A DNA stretch of 64,000 nucleotides from Marsupella aquatica (lineage: Eukaryota; Marchantiophyta): the NCBI GenBank assembly GCA_973895155.1, contig OZ316892.1:21018001-21082000 (forward strand), written 5' to 3'. The position numbers and the translations under genes were made by a program. Below the pieces are notes generated by a model. That model was given only the letters and a program-made list of their open reading frames with translations. It was not told the DNA's origin and made no database searches. This document shows positions 10,395 through 22,012 of this stretch, piece by piece. Every line of letters starts with the position of its first letter. The first letter of the stretch is position 1.

Positions 10395-12599
10395 TCATGA
10401 CGGCCAGTACTCCTCGTCCTCATCGTCATCCTCATCTTCAGAACTCATGTCAAGATCATCATATTGCTCGTCATGCCCTCCTTTGGATTTCGACTGGACA
10501 TTGCTGCGAACAGCAGCTCGTCTAGTGGCGATGAAGGACCTTTTACGCTTGGCAGACGCCGGAAGATGAACTTTGCCAACAGAACCACCATCACAAAATC
10601 CCCCAGCTTCATCACCCCACTCCGATTCCGAATCATCCAAGCTTCCATCATAGCACAAACTAGGAGCTGACCCTCTTATGAGCTCCCTGTGCTTCTTTGG
10701 AAGAACTGAGCCTGTGCAAGAGGACAATAATGGTCGCCCACCCTGGTACGCAACAGCCAGCGGTCCCTGAGGTGATTCCGATCCTGCTTTAGGTACCATC
10801 GCAGCTCTTTTATCACCAATGTAGGGAATCGATCCCATGGCTGGAGCGGAAACAGATGATATCTTTGCTGGCACCAAGCGACCCAAGGAAACGTAACCCT
10901 TGTAATCTTCATTGTTGAGCATGTTCTCCTCAGTTAAAATACCCTTGACATTTGTGGCAACTTCCACTGCTGGCTGGTTGTGAGCTTCTCTCCTGACTGC
11001 ATCCTCTTCCTCAAACCTAAGAACTATCTGCTCCAAGTCCTGCAGTCCCTCTCTTACAACAACCGATCGACCTGCCCCACAATTGCATTCGCGTATTTCC
11101 TTGGCATGATTGAGACACATGGGTGTCGCGGAACAGCGGCAATTCACAAATGCAAGATAGCACATATGTTTGCACAGGACACACATTACACTGCCATCAA
11201 AGCCAGGTGATCTGCAAATTATCTGTGCTCCTCGACGTTGAAGAAGCCACCTGACCTGGTGTTGGAACTTCACTAAACGCACGAATGCGACTTTTACGCT
11301 GTGTTGACGTCTCCTAGCGTTATCACTGATATTTGTTGCCTCCTGTCTCCCTTTGGAGGAGACCGATGCAGAGGATGCACCAACACTAATTGCTTCCTTA
11401 CAAAGTAGCTCCTCATGAGGTAGGAGAGGAATCCGCTTCAGCAGCTCATAGCGAGCACAAGCAGCAGCTCCAAATGGAAACCAGTCCCCCATGGTGAAGT
11501 TAACAGCCTCGCTACAATTGAAACCATGACTGAATCCTGCGTGATAGGCGCGAGGAAAGGTTATGATGAATTCACCAGGCGATTGAATAGCCCGATAGCT
11601 AGGAACCCCGTGCTCAATTAAAAGCTCGGGAGAAAACATGGTTGTCTTGCCAATTAGCAGATCGTAGGCCAGACCTTCGTGTCCAGCAGTCAAGAGCTCT
11701 TTATCATATACATAGTCCTGGACGACTTGCTCAAAATGGGGAGCTGATTGCCCAGGAACTCCATACCATGTCTTCGGAGCACCACTGTGATGATAGTTGA
11801 TACTAAATAGGTAATGATCTTCAACATGCCAAGCAAACATAGCAAATGCCATTCCTATATATAACATGGGTTCCGTGACTCCCGGGATTGCAGTTTCTAA
11901 AAGCCGCAACGTGGAATCGGCAAGATGTGAGAAGTTATTCAGGTTCCATTTGCTCATCCCTAGGATGTCAGTGGGGGATGACGAGAATGCACTCCCTTCG
12001 ATGTCAGAACCATACTCAACATTGATCTTCCCATTATTGAGTTCCTTCCAGAATTCTGCTTCCATAAACTTTGGTGGAAGACATGCTGTGCTGCCGAATC
12101 TGCGAGAATAGAACTTGTTTGCCATCTTCTCATATTCATGAAAGGTATACTGCTGTCCACTTATCAAAAACTTGTGCATATCTGAAGAATCCCAATTGGA
12201 AAGCCGCATAGGCTGTACTCGAGGTGTGAACCTGAAACCTGATTTCTCTCTAGTAAGGACACATCCAGCAGGGACGGAAGCAACGGAAGGCGAGACAACC
12301 TTACAGATACCATACTTTGAAGCCTCAGGCGATATTTTTTGAATATAGTCTATTGGGTCCTCGAATTCCTTTCTCGTGGGATAATAAACCGGACATGCAG
12401 GAAGCTTGTCAGCCCAGCTCATATCGATGACATTGTGCACTGCCTCCACCTGTGCTTGAACATTTGATCTTTCTGCCTGCATTCGCCTTCGTTGCATTAC
12501 TAGCTTCACCCTTAAGTTGTCTGCCTTTAATTGAGATTCTGGAGAAGCACCTTGTCGTAACGCCCAGTATGTCAAACCGTCTCCTCCACTTCTCGCCAT
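10395..12599 (-). CDS. JmjN-JmjC histone lysine demethylase with C5HC2 zinc finger
   Basis: This 734-residue single-exon protein is a predicted Fe(II)/2-oxoglutarate-dependent demethylase of the plant KDM4/JMJ13-JMJ706-like group acting on histone H3 in the nucleus. JmjN (about residues 68-102) contains CPVYYPTRKEFEDPIDYI. JmjC (about 225-385) has the iron ligands H258 and E260 in AWHVEDHY, H353 in AYHAGFSHGF, and the cosubstrate lysine K276 in APKTWYGVP. A Cys/His-rich C5HC2 finger follows (about 462-507). The tail has a basic AKRKRS stretch and ends in an acidic run before EYWPS. No C2H2 array follows, unlike ELF6/REF6-type proteins, so the JMJ13/JMJ706 type fits better. The ATG at 12599 has good context (GGAAAAATGGCG); the frame stays open 13 codons upstream but lacks an ATG. 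The absence of introns is unusual for this family. Exact methyl-lysine specificity cannot be read from sequence. Confidence 0.93.
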   Translation of the reverse strand: MARSGGDGLTYWALRQGASPESQLKADNLRVKLVMQRRRMQAERSNVQAQVEAVHNVIDMSWADKLPACPVYYPTRKEFEDPIDYIQKISPEASKYGICKVVSPSVASVPAGCVLTREKSGFRFTPRVQPMRLSNWDSSDMHKFLISGQQYTFHEYEKMANKFYSRRFGSTACLPPKFMEAEFWKELNNGKINVEYGSDIEGSAFSSSPTDILGMSKWNLNNFSHLADSTLRLLETAIPGVTEPMLYIGMAFAMFAWHVEDHYLFSINYHHSGAPKTWYGVPGQSAPHFEQVVQDYVYDKELLTAGHEGLAYDLLIGKTTMFSPELLIEHGVPSYRAIQSPGEFIITFPRAYHAGFSHGFNCSEAVNFTMGDWFPFGAAACARYELLKRIPLLPHEELLCKEAISVGASSASVSSKGRQEATNISDNARRRQHSVKVAFVRLVKFQHQVRWLLQRRGAQIICRSPGFDGSVMCVLCKHMCYLAFVNCRCSATPMCLNHAKEIRECNCGAGRSVVVREGLQDLEQIVLRFEEEDAVRREAHNQPAVEVATNVKGILTEENMLNNEDYKGYVSLGRLVPAKISSVSAPAMGSIPYIGDKRAAMVPKAGSESPQGPLAVAYQGGRPLLSSCTGSVLPKKHRELIRGSAPSLCYDGSLDDSESEWGDEAGGFCDGGSVGKVHLPASAKRKRSFIATRRAAVRSNVQSKSKGGHDEQYDDLDMSSEDEDDDEDEEYWPS

Positions 12600-15500
12600 T
12601 TTTCCTCCTTGAGATTCGTGTGCACCAAGTAAAGGCACGCCTCGGAGCTGAACTCCAGTCAGACCACCCCAACACCCTCTAAAGAGTTTAAATGATCATG
12701 TGATGTCTTGTCTTCGTGCCCTCCAAAACAAAATGGTCAAGATTCGACTCTTCCTTTTAACGGTAATAACATCGGATATAATTCACTGATCTGAAACTGA
12801 AAGAACAGTTTATTCGAACCAACTACTTGCACACTAGATCATCGACATTGCAGATGATAAATGTGCTGTATTCCAACTCGATCAAACACCCAAATCATCA
12901 CTTTACCAAGATGAGCCCCTGCAAAGACGAAATAGACAAGTTATCAAGTGATGGTCGGACGTAATGTTCTCGCAACAAAGCTCTTACGAAACTCATGTCT
13001 CACAAATTATCTTTTCTCAGCTGGACTCATTCTTCCTTCAAATATTCTACAGTGGTTGCCTCACCAGAAGATTAAATGTAGGAACCCAGTATTACAACTA
13101 TAGGTTTGACAAAGGGAAGGACTGAGTTGAGCTATCTACAATTGGCTGGCCAGATATCAAACAGTAGATAGCAGCAAAGGTTCTTCTTAACCGAAATAAG
13201 ATCGGCGTAAATTTTTTTCCTAAACAACGATAGATCCAGAGTATTACTCAGCATAATTTTAGAAGGGTTTAATAATCGTGTCTATTTGATACTCCGCTGT
13301 GAGCTGGACATGAGTCGCGTACAGGTCCGTGAAATATTGGAGACACTCAAGTCCGCTGGACTCAATCAAGGTGTCAACTTTATGGCCTTGAAAAGTTATG
13401 ACATGTGGTCTAGGATACTCCTGGATAAGTAAGCACACCAGAGGGAGCGCGTTCGTGCGAACACGGAATGGGAAAGCTACACGTCGCCTGTTCAGTCCAG
13501 TCTGCACCTGTCGGCGTGTATGACTGAGTCGATGTGAATGCTATCAGCGGGACGAAAGAGGAAGTGAACGTAACGAAGGGAAGGGAAGACGAACGGATGG
13601 AAAGAGAAACAGGAGAACGGGAAGAGAAAACAGAGGAAGGAAGAGGAAGAGCAAGGACGTTTACGACGTGACATACCTGTGGCGGATATGCTTCTTAGAC
13701 GCCTTGGTACGTCAGTGTCGCTTCCGCCGTGGTGAAAATCCAGCTCTACCGTCCACGTTCTTCCTCTGCACCTTCGCTCTTATCATACGAATCGACGGGA
13801 AATCACTCGGTGTGAGCATATCGTAGCATTCTTTTTAATCAAACTTTGGCGTCTTCCTGCTGTCACGCGATTGTCGGGGATGCAATAAAATACGACATCG
13901 ATGGTGCTCTCATATCCTCCTCCTGGTTCTTTCTTCTTCCGACTGTCGTAACAGCCCTCGCGCTGAGTCTCCTTGTCGTACATGAATCATGTTTTTCTTT
14001 CTTACCCCTGGCTGACACGAAATCGACGAGAATTAGCACTGAAATTCGTGAAAGTCTCCCACACGCGTCTCCATCTAATCCAATTATCAAAAATCTCTTC
14101 TAGTGGTTAGCAATTGAGGAAGAACATGGCATAAGGTGCTCCACTAAAACTCTGGTAAACTCCTGCTTCCTTCCTCTTCGTTCCTCTACCTTCCTTTCCC
14201 CTCAATCCCTGATACCGTACTCTTGTTCACCTGTAAGGCTAAGGGTGTCCTCATGCTTGAGTCTTATTCCCTCTGATTAGGATTGAACCCGGACAAGCGT
14301 AAGCTCTTGTAAATGCATGCAGCGCGCTTGTTCTCATCACGCACTCTCCCCAAGATTAGTCGTATGTCCAGTCAATCGAGTCCATAAGTTTCATCCGTCT
14401 ATCTGTCAGTATTCGACTTTGACAAGCGCATGTACGATATCGTTAATGTGCTTCGGAAAATGGACCGGCCTTGCCACGAGGCTCTCTACAACATCGCCTG
14501 CGCTCAGCCAATTTCAAGTCCTGAAAAGCTACGGAATGGATTTGATCAACCTGGCGAACTTTGCCGGTGACAAGAAGTTCTGTGTAGGAAATCCACTTTA
14601 GCGCTTCACTAAAATCAGGGCGGACGGGTACACTACAGAACAAAATGTATGGTAGAAAAGACAGCGGAAGAAACGTCAGAAAACTTAGATCCTTCAATCG
14701 ACAACAAGCTTGGAAAAAGTAACCAAACCTGGTTCAGGCAAGAAAGCACCAACTCGCCGCTCAACGCTCAACGCTCCCTATAGCACATCCTCTTCACTAG
14801 CTCGATAATCTTTTCGATCTCGTTCTGACCTCGGAAAACGACTACTAATCGATATGTCGCATAATCACCATGGAAGCTGGCATCGTACATTCCTAACCTG
14901 TTGAATTTTCTCGGAGACGAAGAGATTTAGGGTGGCATATCGTTTTTGCTAACGAGCAGAAATCATGGAATACAGTGGTAGGAAAAGTGGCTGCCGACTT
15001 GAAAGATGCAAGCTGCCGAGAAGGGAATGCACGGAGTAGAGACAAATCACGTCCGCAGGGATCTGGCCGACATCACAGCCACAGTAGACCACATTGCCCC
15101 GCCCTCCCCTGTGTCAAGAGGCTCTCATCTAATCTAATCTAACTAAAAATAACAGGCCAACTGGAGATTGTGGCAGCCACAATTGGAGACAAGAAAAAGG
15201 AAGGATTGAACGCCAATAAAGTTTTCACCAGACAAAAGGCTGCCGACCTCTCCTCCCTCTCTCTCGCTCCCCGGCTGGATCAGGACAAACCATCGCAACC
15301 GCTACTACTCGACGACCATTAACCGCTGCCAGGAGGGCGGGCGGACGGACGGATGGTTATTAGTTGAACGAGCAGAAACCATTTTTGGAGAATCGTGCGT
15401 CTGGTCCCATCCCATCACCTCTCCCAAGCCGGCCCCCTTTTCTTGTCGCAGTGCTTCTTGTCCATTCTCTATACGGTTCTCGTCGATGCAAACAAAGGAG

Positions 15501-16040
15501 TTGCAAGACCCTCCTCCTAGAATTCATTCAACCCGCGGATTATCAGGGCCGACATTATTATTCCGACAACGTCCCTCTCTGCATCCATTATTCCTCCTCC
15601 GTGCATCCGGTTCTCATTTACTCCTTCCATCCTTCCATTTCTTCCTTTCCTTCTTTCTCCCTCGTCTCGTCTCGTACTCTCTCGACTCGACGCGACTCTC
15701 GAGCTCTCTCTCTAGCTCGCCAAGCCCAAGCCCAAGCTCGCTCGCTCGCTCGCTCGTCGCGAGGCAACGCGTTGAAGGCGCGTTCTCGAGAGCATGGAAG
15801 GAAGCAAAAGAGGACGGGCGAGCTGGCACCGGGCGCATTTCTTGGTCCACGTTCATCACCTCTCTCGTGTGCAGTCAAAGCCATGCTTTCCATGCACCAG
15901 TAAAACAACTGCCACTGCTCCACTCCCTTCGTCCCTCTCTTCATTCCCTCCCCCTCTCCCAGGCTCCCAAGCCCCCACGAAAACGCCACCACACCCTCTG
16001 CCCTACTCGACCTCTCACCCCCCCCTCTCGCGAAGCACAT
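12600..16040. other. Intergenic; JmjC 5' flank then pyrimidine-rich tract
   Basis: No gene is supported. The part next to 12600 should hold the JmjC promoter and 5' UTR. From about 15240 to 16040 the plus strand is strongly C/T-rich (CTCTCTCGCTCC-type runs, GCTCGCTCGCTC). This produces long low-complexity open frames on both strands that do not look like genes. Confidence 0.5.
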
Positions 16041-16049
16041 ACGGCACCA

Positions 16050-16345
16050 GCCGCAGTCGCACCGTGGTCAAGGTCCGAGGCTCCACGCCCTTCCCGGTTG
16101 GAGGCTCTTTCCTTTACCGCAGTCACTCACTTTGACCCTGGTCAAGGTCCGGGGCTCCACGCCCTTCCCGGTTCGGCGCTCTTTCCTTCACCGCTGTCAC
16201 TCACTTTGACCGTGGTCAATGTCTGGGGCACCACGCCCTTCCCGGTTCGGTGCTGTTTCCTTTACCGCAGTCACTCTCTTTGACCGTGGTCAAGGTCGGA
16301 GCTCGGTCCTTTACCGCAGTCACTCACTTTGACCATGCTTAAGCT
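16050..16345. repeat. 74-bp tandem array with inverted W-box pairs
   Basis: The GGTCAA core recurs at 16066, 16140, 16214 and 16288, a constant 74-bp period. A shortened last unit has TTGACC at 16329. In three units TTGACC and GGTCAA face each other with a 2-bp spacer (16132-16145, 16206-16219, 16280-16293). TTGACC fits the W-box core bound by WRKY factors. A diverged copy (TTTGACCCTGCTCAAA) sits near 16583. The units also share CACGCCCTTCCCGGTT. Confidence 0.8.
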
Positions 16346-17947
16346 ACGGGGCTCCAGACCATTTAGTCGTGAAAAGTAGTTAGATTCCACCTTTCCAAGT
16401 CACTTTCTACTAAAATTAGCTAGTTACTCTCAGTCCCATTATCCAGAATTTAACGGTAATGCTTAAATTTAGGAGATCTAAAAGGAAAAAATTAGTTTCA
16501 GCATCTTTTATTCACAAGAAAAACCTTAAATATTACACTCCTCCAGACCCTTCCAGTTCCGGCCCTCTTCGCAGTCACACATTTGACCCTGCTCAAACTA
16601 CTTTACCTCCAGGGGTAATCTCTTATCCCGAGACCGACAGTAACAAGCGTCAGATGCTGTCAAAACATTATTATAAACTCTAGATATATTATTAGTTCAG
16701 TTTATTATTGTGACCAGATAGTTTCGGTCGGTCATGATCTGGTATAATATAAGTATAGTATTTTCGTTGGGATTCTCGGAAAGCAAAAGGTACTGGTACA
16801 CGGTAACTTTTACTGTCTGGTACACCGTTAATAACAGAAACCGAAACTACCAATATGGTATTTGGACAGCTTCATTGATGATCCTTGCTCTGGGTGCAGG
16901 GTATCGAACTGCCGTGGAGCACAGTACGACGTCCACGGTAAGCGTCCACCAAGCCCGCTCCAGAAAGTTTAATTATTTGTTTATTTGCCTTTTCATATTT
17001 ACTTCCCTCGACAACTGCATTTATGCTTTATACTAGAGTGTTCGGCTGGAAGCTAGAAGAGAACAGGATCTCCTGTTTTGTAAGAATCCAACTTTTCATA
17101 TGATCTTCCAGAAATTCATTTTTTTACTAGGATGGCAAGAATTCGTCTCCTTTAAATAAGAATTCAAATTTTCATAGGATCTTTCAGATACTCATTTTGA
17201 CTAGAATGGCATCGATAATACTCATAGTCGTACATAACGTAAGAGCGTGTTGCGATCCAGTGTTCTCTCTCTACCGGTGTGTATGGACTGTAGTTTCTTT
17301 GACTTTCTATTTGTCCATGTTGTCCACTGTTTCATGTACGAGTTGGTGCCTTGGTATGTGGTTATTGTGTTGTTGTTTTCGTCTTCAATTGAGTTTTTGT
17401 GGCCCTCTTGATTTGGCCCAATACTACTGCTCGTATTTTTTTAAACTCATCCAAGTGTGTGGTCCAACTACACAGCCCTCTCACTCTGGCCTGGTTTTCC
17501 TTTTGTCGCAGAAGACAAAAATGTAAATAACTCATAAGTTGCTTGGTCGATTTGAACTCACTGAACCCATTGTAGAGCCAAAGATACCCTTCTCCACACC
17601 TCTACCAAAAGAAGCCAGTGACGACCAAAACAGGGGGATGAGATTGTCTCTTTATACACCAAACTGCACAGGTTGGAAACTGCCAGAAAAGGGTCAGCCC
17701 AAAGATGACTAGCAAGGCCCACACAAGGAGACGGAGCCAAAACCCAACGAGATAGCAAAAGTAACAAGGTATTGCATTTTGTGAGCATTAGCAGACCAAA
17801 AAGAAACACTTTGATTGCTTAATTAGAAAAAACAATATTCCTTTACCCAATATCTACAGTAGCACAAAGGTATACGCAAGTTGCAACCATCACGATCATC
17901 TGCACCTTTGCATGATATTTCCTTAATTGTCACTCAATTAGTTCAGG
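16346..17947. other. Intergenic between W-box array and retrotransposon
   Basis: No gene is supported. A diverged tandem duplication lies at about 17085-17210, built on TTTTCATA(T/G)GATCTTNCAGA followed by ACTAGGATGGCA/ACTAGAATGGCA. The right edge reaches the CAGG target-site duplication of the retrotransposon. Confidence 0.5.
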
Positions 17948-18485
17948 TGTCGTGACATATAGTATCGTAGCCATAGTGTATCGAAAACATACAAGTCACC
18001 AGCAATGCATATGTGCAAGCTGCTAGCAACCAACATGCATGTAGAAAAAGTCCAATCACATTCACAAGTGCCAAGAAAAAGCAACTGAGGTGGTATGTAC
18101 GTAGTGGAGGTGTAAACCTCTATATATAAAAGGCGTAAGAGAAACAATTGTACTGAAATCGAATCAAAAACCGGTAGGATGCCAAGATCGGCCGGGGGCA
18201 TCTAACGAATCACTGTGTGAATCCCGTGTACGGAACCGACGAGCACTGTCTGAGCTCTGTCAACAGCGATTCAAGAAGAACTGAAAAACCAACAAAGAGA
18301 AACACACCCTAAGTAGATCAAGTCAAGGCGTCACACTAACAAGCACGTTTTGCTTCAAGACCGGCCTAGACTTGCTACAAGAACATGACACTAACTCAAG
18401 TAGTACACTAGCCCTAACTACATACCTAGCGGGCATGCGAGGGACATGCCGATGTGCACAAGCGGCACTGTCCCTCGGCATGACA
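17948..18485 (-). repeat. 3' LTR (538 bp)
   Basis: Bounded by TG at 17948 and CA at 18485. The part 18126-18485 is shared without indels with 27555-27914 in the other LTR. The part 17948-18125 is not found there but is repeated at 18488-18662. In element sense the shared part comes first and the switch point is at a TATA-like TTTTATATATAG, so the shared part looks like U3 and the variable part like R-U5. Confidence 0.82.
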
Positions 18486-18487
18486 GC

Positions 18488-18662
18488 TGTCGTGATATAT
18501 AGTATCGTAGCCATAGTGTATCAAAAACATACAAGTCACCAACAATGCATATGTGCAAGCTGCTAGCAACCAACATGCATATAGAAAAAGTCCAATCACA
18601 TTCACAAGTGCCAAGAAAAAGCAACTGAGGTGGTATGTACGTAGTGGAGGTGTAAACCTTTA
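18488..18662 (-). repeat. Extra copy of the LTR end next to the 3' LTR
   Basis: About 175 bp nearly identical to 17948-18125. It begins TGTCGTGATA and is separated from the 3' LTR by two bases (GC, 18486-18487). It lies directly beside the C-run 18666-18672. Two LTR ends separated by two bases resemble an LTR-LTR junction. Confidence 0.8.
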
Positions 18663-18665
18663 TAT

Positions 18666-18672
18666 CCCCCCC
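18666..18672 (-). other. Probable poly-purine tract
   Basis: Seven C on the plus strand, hence seven G in element sense, after the last coding sequence and directly before the LTR-derived sequence. This is where plus-strand priming is expected in LTR elements. Placement is by position only. Confidence 0.55.
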
Positions 18673-18704
18673 AGACCACAGCCAAAAGGAGGGCTGAAGA
18701 AAAG

Positions 18705-20056
18705 TCAGGTAGCACAGGAAGGGCAAAACCATAACCCTTCTGGCACCTGGGTAAGTTCAGGCCGAAGGCAGAAATGATGGTACCCTCCATTGCAATTATC
18801 ACACAGCAGCATCTGGTTAGCATCGTCAATTTGCAAACACACTTTGCAAGGGTAGTCCACAGGTGGAATCCAGGTAGAAGTCACAATGGTGGGATCCAAG
18901 TTAGGCAGATGACAAGGAGCACAATTCTTGGCATTGTCAGCAATTGTGCGCCCATCTGCCCCTTGTAACTCTAGCACTCCAGACGGTCGAATAGCTTTAA
19001 CCCTGAGAATAGTACAACTGGTAGAGGTGTCCAGGGTGTCGTTAGCTTGCCGCTGCAAGTACACAAAATCTCCCACATCAAACTTCCTGACCTTGGGCTT
19101 AAAAGTGCCCCCTCGTGTGTGTGTGCATAACACAGTGTGTCCCTGTGTTGTGCAATGGCCAAATTCTCCATGGCCATGGGCATAACCCTCCTAAATAGGG
19201 CAGCCCTCTCAGAGATCACATCAGACCAAGTCACAGCTGAATCCAAGTCCACCACCTGAAGCATGTGAGCAGCAATAGCAGAAGGTGGAACTGGGTGACG
19301 ACCAAACAACAAGAAGTAGGGAGAAAAGTTAGACAGTGATGCATGTCTGGACATCCTATACCCCATGGCAATGTAGGGTAAGGCCAGGTCCCAATCCTCC
19401 TTGTTTTTGGTGAGGCAGATCTTCCGGAGGCCCTTCTTGCATGTCTGAACCATGCGCTCTGCCAAGCCATCTGCCTGTGGGTGATCTCGTGATGTCCGGC
19501 GATGATCAATGAGGGCCTGATCAAGCAGCTCCTGGAACTCTCCTCTGAATTCTGATCCCTGGTCAGTGAGACATTCTGCACAAGCTCCAAAGCGGTTGAG
19601 AACTTGTTGAAGGAATGCCTGGCTGGTGCTACGGGAGGTCTTATCTGGCAATATCACAAGTTCTATCCACTTGGAGAAATGCTCTATCATGATCATGATG
19701 TAGAGATTACCCCGAGATGTGAGGGGTAATTCTCCAGCCAAATCACATGACCAACGATAAAACATGCCCTGAATAGGGAGTGGATGAAGTGTGGGTTGCC
19801 GAGATATGAAAGAAGTCCTTACCCTATCACACTGTTCACACCGGGCAATAACATCTTGAACCTGGCCATGCATGCCTCTCCAATGATAATGAGGGACCAA
19901 GAGGCTGTAAGTCCTCTTAACGCCAAAATGACCAAGCTCATAATGTACCTTACAGATAAGGCCAACCCTCTCATGAATGGGTGGAACCACCACTTCCCTG
20001 TCTGGCAAGCAGTGCACGAGATGATCTCCCTTCCACAAGTAACGCTTGGACCTTTG
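18705..20056 (-). pseudogene. Integrase with C-terminal PHD finger
   Basis: In element sense it starts after the TAG at 20057. An HHCC zinc domain (VHYELGHFG, then ARCEQCDRV) precedes the DDE catalytic core (CDLAGEL, LTDQGSEF and HPQADGLAERM carry the D, D and E). A slip in a CA-repeat near 19115 changes frame; the continuation has the integrase C-terminal domain (KVRKFDVGDFVYL) and then a PHD finger to the TGA at 18705. The finger has the C4HC3 pattern: CKVC, MLLCDNCNGGYHHFC, LWFCPSC. It stands where chromoviral integrases carry a chromodomain. PHD fingers commonly read histone H3 tails, so a role in choosing insertion sites is plausible but inferred. Confidence 0.9.
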
Positions 20057-20059
20057 CTA

Positions 20060-22009
20060 AATTCGGTCTCTCTGGGTTGCAATAACATGTACGGGGTACT
20101 CCCCATGCTGCAAAAATCTCAGAGTGTCATTGTCCTCCCATATGTCCACCACAGGTTGGTCAACAACGTAGCATGGCAGCAAAGCAAGATAGGTAGATGC
20201 ATGAAATGTGGGCAGGATGGAAACCTGGTCAAAATCCTGCCATGCATCTAAGGAATCATCAGAGGCAATCAAAGGGCTACGGGACATAGTGTCAGCATTT
20301 TGATGTGTCACACCAGGCCTATGAATTACCTCAAAATCATACTCCTGGAATATGAGCGCCCAACGAGCAAGCTTGCCAGTAAGGTTGTCGTTGGTCATCA
20401 ACCACTTCAAGGGTTGGTGGTCGATGTAGAGAACAAACCTGGTCCCATAGAGGTAGGGCCTGTAATGTATGACAACCCACACAACAGCAAGGCATTCACC
20501 CTCATACGAAGAATAATGACTCTCTACCTGATTGTTGCTCCTGGATGCATAGGCAATGACGTACTCTTTACCTTCCTCATCATGCTGGCCTAGAATGGCA
20601 CCAATCCCAAGGGCACTCCAATCTGTGTGTAGCACAAAGACCTTGCTGAAATCAGGTCTTCTCAACACCGGGTATTCTGAGAGCTTCTCCTTCAAAGTGG
20701 CAAATGTTGCCTCAGCATCTGTACTCCATGTCCAAGTCACATTCTTTTTCAACAAAGCATACAATGGGTGTGCAATGGTGCTGAAATCTTTGATGTAAAT
20801 CCGGTAGTAATTGCACAACCCAATAAAACTCCTCAAAGTGTGAACATCGGTAGGAGTGGGCATTTCCAAGATGGATACCACCTTGGCCCAGTGAGCCATG
20901 GTTCCATTTGGAAGAATGCAGTGCCCAAGGTATACTACTGATCTGACAACAAATTCACACTTCTTGGGGTGTATCTTTAGGTTCACCTTCTTAAGCCTCA
21001 TGAATAGCTCCTCGAGGTCAAGTAGATGCTGGTCAAATCCTTTGTTGTGGACCAACACATCATCAATGTAGCATTTCAGAAACTCAGCACCTTGAAGAAC
21101 CTGGTCCATGACTCTTTGAAAGAATATGGGCGCATTCTTCAAGCCAAATGGCATCACCAACCACTCCCATAGTTGGTTACTACCATGGAAAGTTGTTTTC
21201 TTGCGGTCCTTTGCAAGCAACAAAATCTGGTTAAAGCCTTGCCTTAGATCCACATGAGTGAAGATGTCTGAGTCTCCAATGCTGTCAAATAGCTCCTCTG
21301 GCTGTGGCATGGGGTACCTATCCTGGGGTGTGACCAGGTTCAATGGCCTGTAGTCCCCACACATGCGCTTCTCTGTCCACAATCCACTGGAATCCTTCTT
21401 TGCTGGCATCACTGTAGCTGCTGCAAAATCTGATGTAGATGGCTGAATAAGACCAGCTTCATATAACTCTTGGCACCTCTCATCCACCAGCTGCCACTCA
21501 TGCTTACTCAAACGATGTCTCCGCCTGAAGATAGGTGTTTCCTCAGCCAACTCAATGGAGAACTGCATGGTCTTGCACTTACCCAAGTCCTTCATAGAGA
21601 AAGCAAACACGTTCTCATGCTTGAGGAGCAAATTCAGCAGCTGGTCCTTCTGTCTTTTACTCAGGTGGTTGCCCATGATGAACATGTAGTTGGCAACACT
21701 AGGAATAGGACCTGATGTACTCGTGCTTGAAGAGCCAGAAGTGCTAGCCTCCCCACTGTCCAAGTTGCTAGCATGCTACTGATAAGGTGATGAGGCCTCT
21801 CCAAGGCCTGTTGTATCTGTTGCTCTGGTCTGATCCACACCATGAAACTCAGAAATAATATCAGCCACGTTACAAGGGACCTCCTCCCCCCCAACACTTG
21901 GACTGAAGCGGTGAGTGTTGAATAGAGGTAAGTGCACTTGGTCTGGATGCCATGGAGCAGCACCATGGAGTGGTAGGGCTGGAACTCCTGATGCTGGATG
22001 AATGTACAT
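20060..22009 (-). pseudogene. Reverse transcriptase - RNase H of the gypsy element
   Basis: One frame runs from the TAG at 22010 to the TAG at 20057 with a further TAG at 21776. After a ~100-residue linker come RT motifs: KKDSSGLWTEKRMCGDYRPL, FTHVDLRQGFNQI (first Asp), WLVMPFGLKNAP and the catalytic box CYIDDVLVH (about 21055-21072), then YLGHCILPNG. A connection region (LRSFIGLCNYYR) leads to RNase H with VLHTDWSALGIGAILGQ, YSSYEGECLAVVW and YIDHQPLKWL, ending in HRPGVTHQNADTMSR. All catalytic residues appear intact; only the TAG codons interrupt it. It converts element RNA to cDNA in the cytoplasmic particle. Confidence 0.93.
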
Positions 22010-22012
22010 CTA

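Noticed and set aside
12600-12638. JmjC protein starting 13 codons upstream
   Set aside because: The upstream codon is GTG, not ATG; the ATG at 12599 has good context.
15486-16283. 265-codon plus-strand frame (and overlapping frames at 15364 and 15618)
   Set aside because: Low-complexity Ser/Pro/Arg/Leu translation of a C/T-rich tract that runs through the 74-bp tandem array; open in several frames at once.
18126-18485. The shared 360-bp block as an independent small transposon
   Set aside because: It has no target-site duplication of its own, forms the outer edge of both LTRs, and CAGG flanks the complete element. Kept as an alternative in the LTR finding only.
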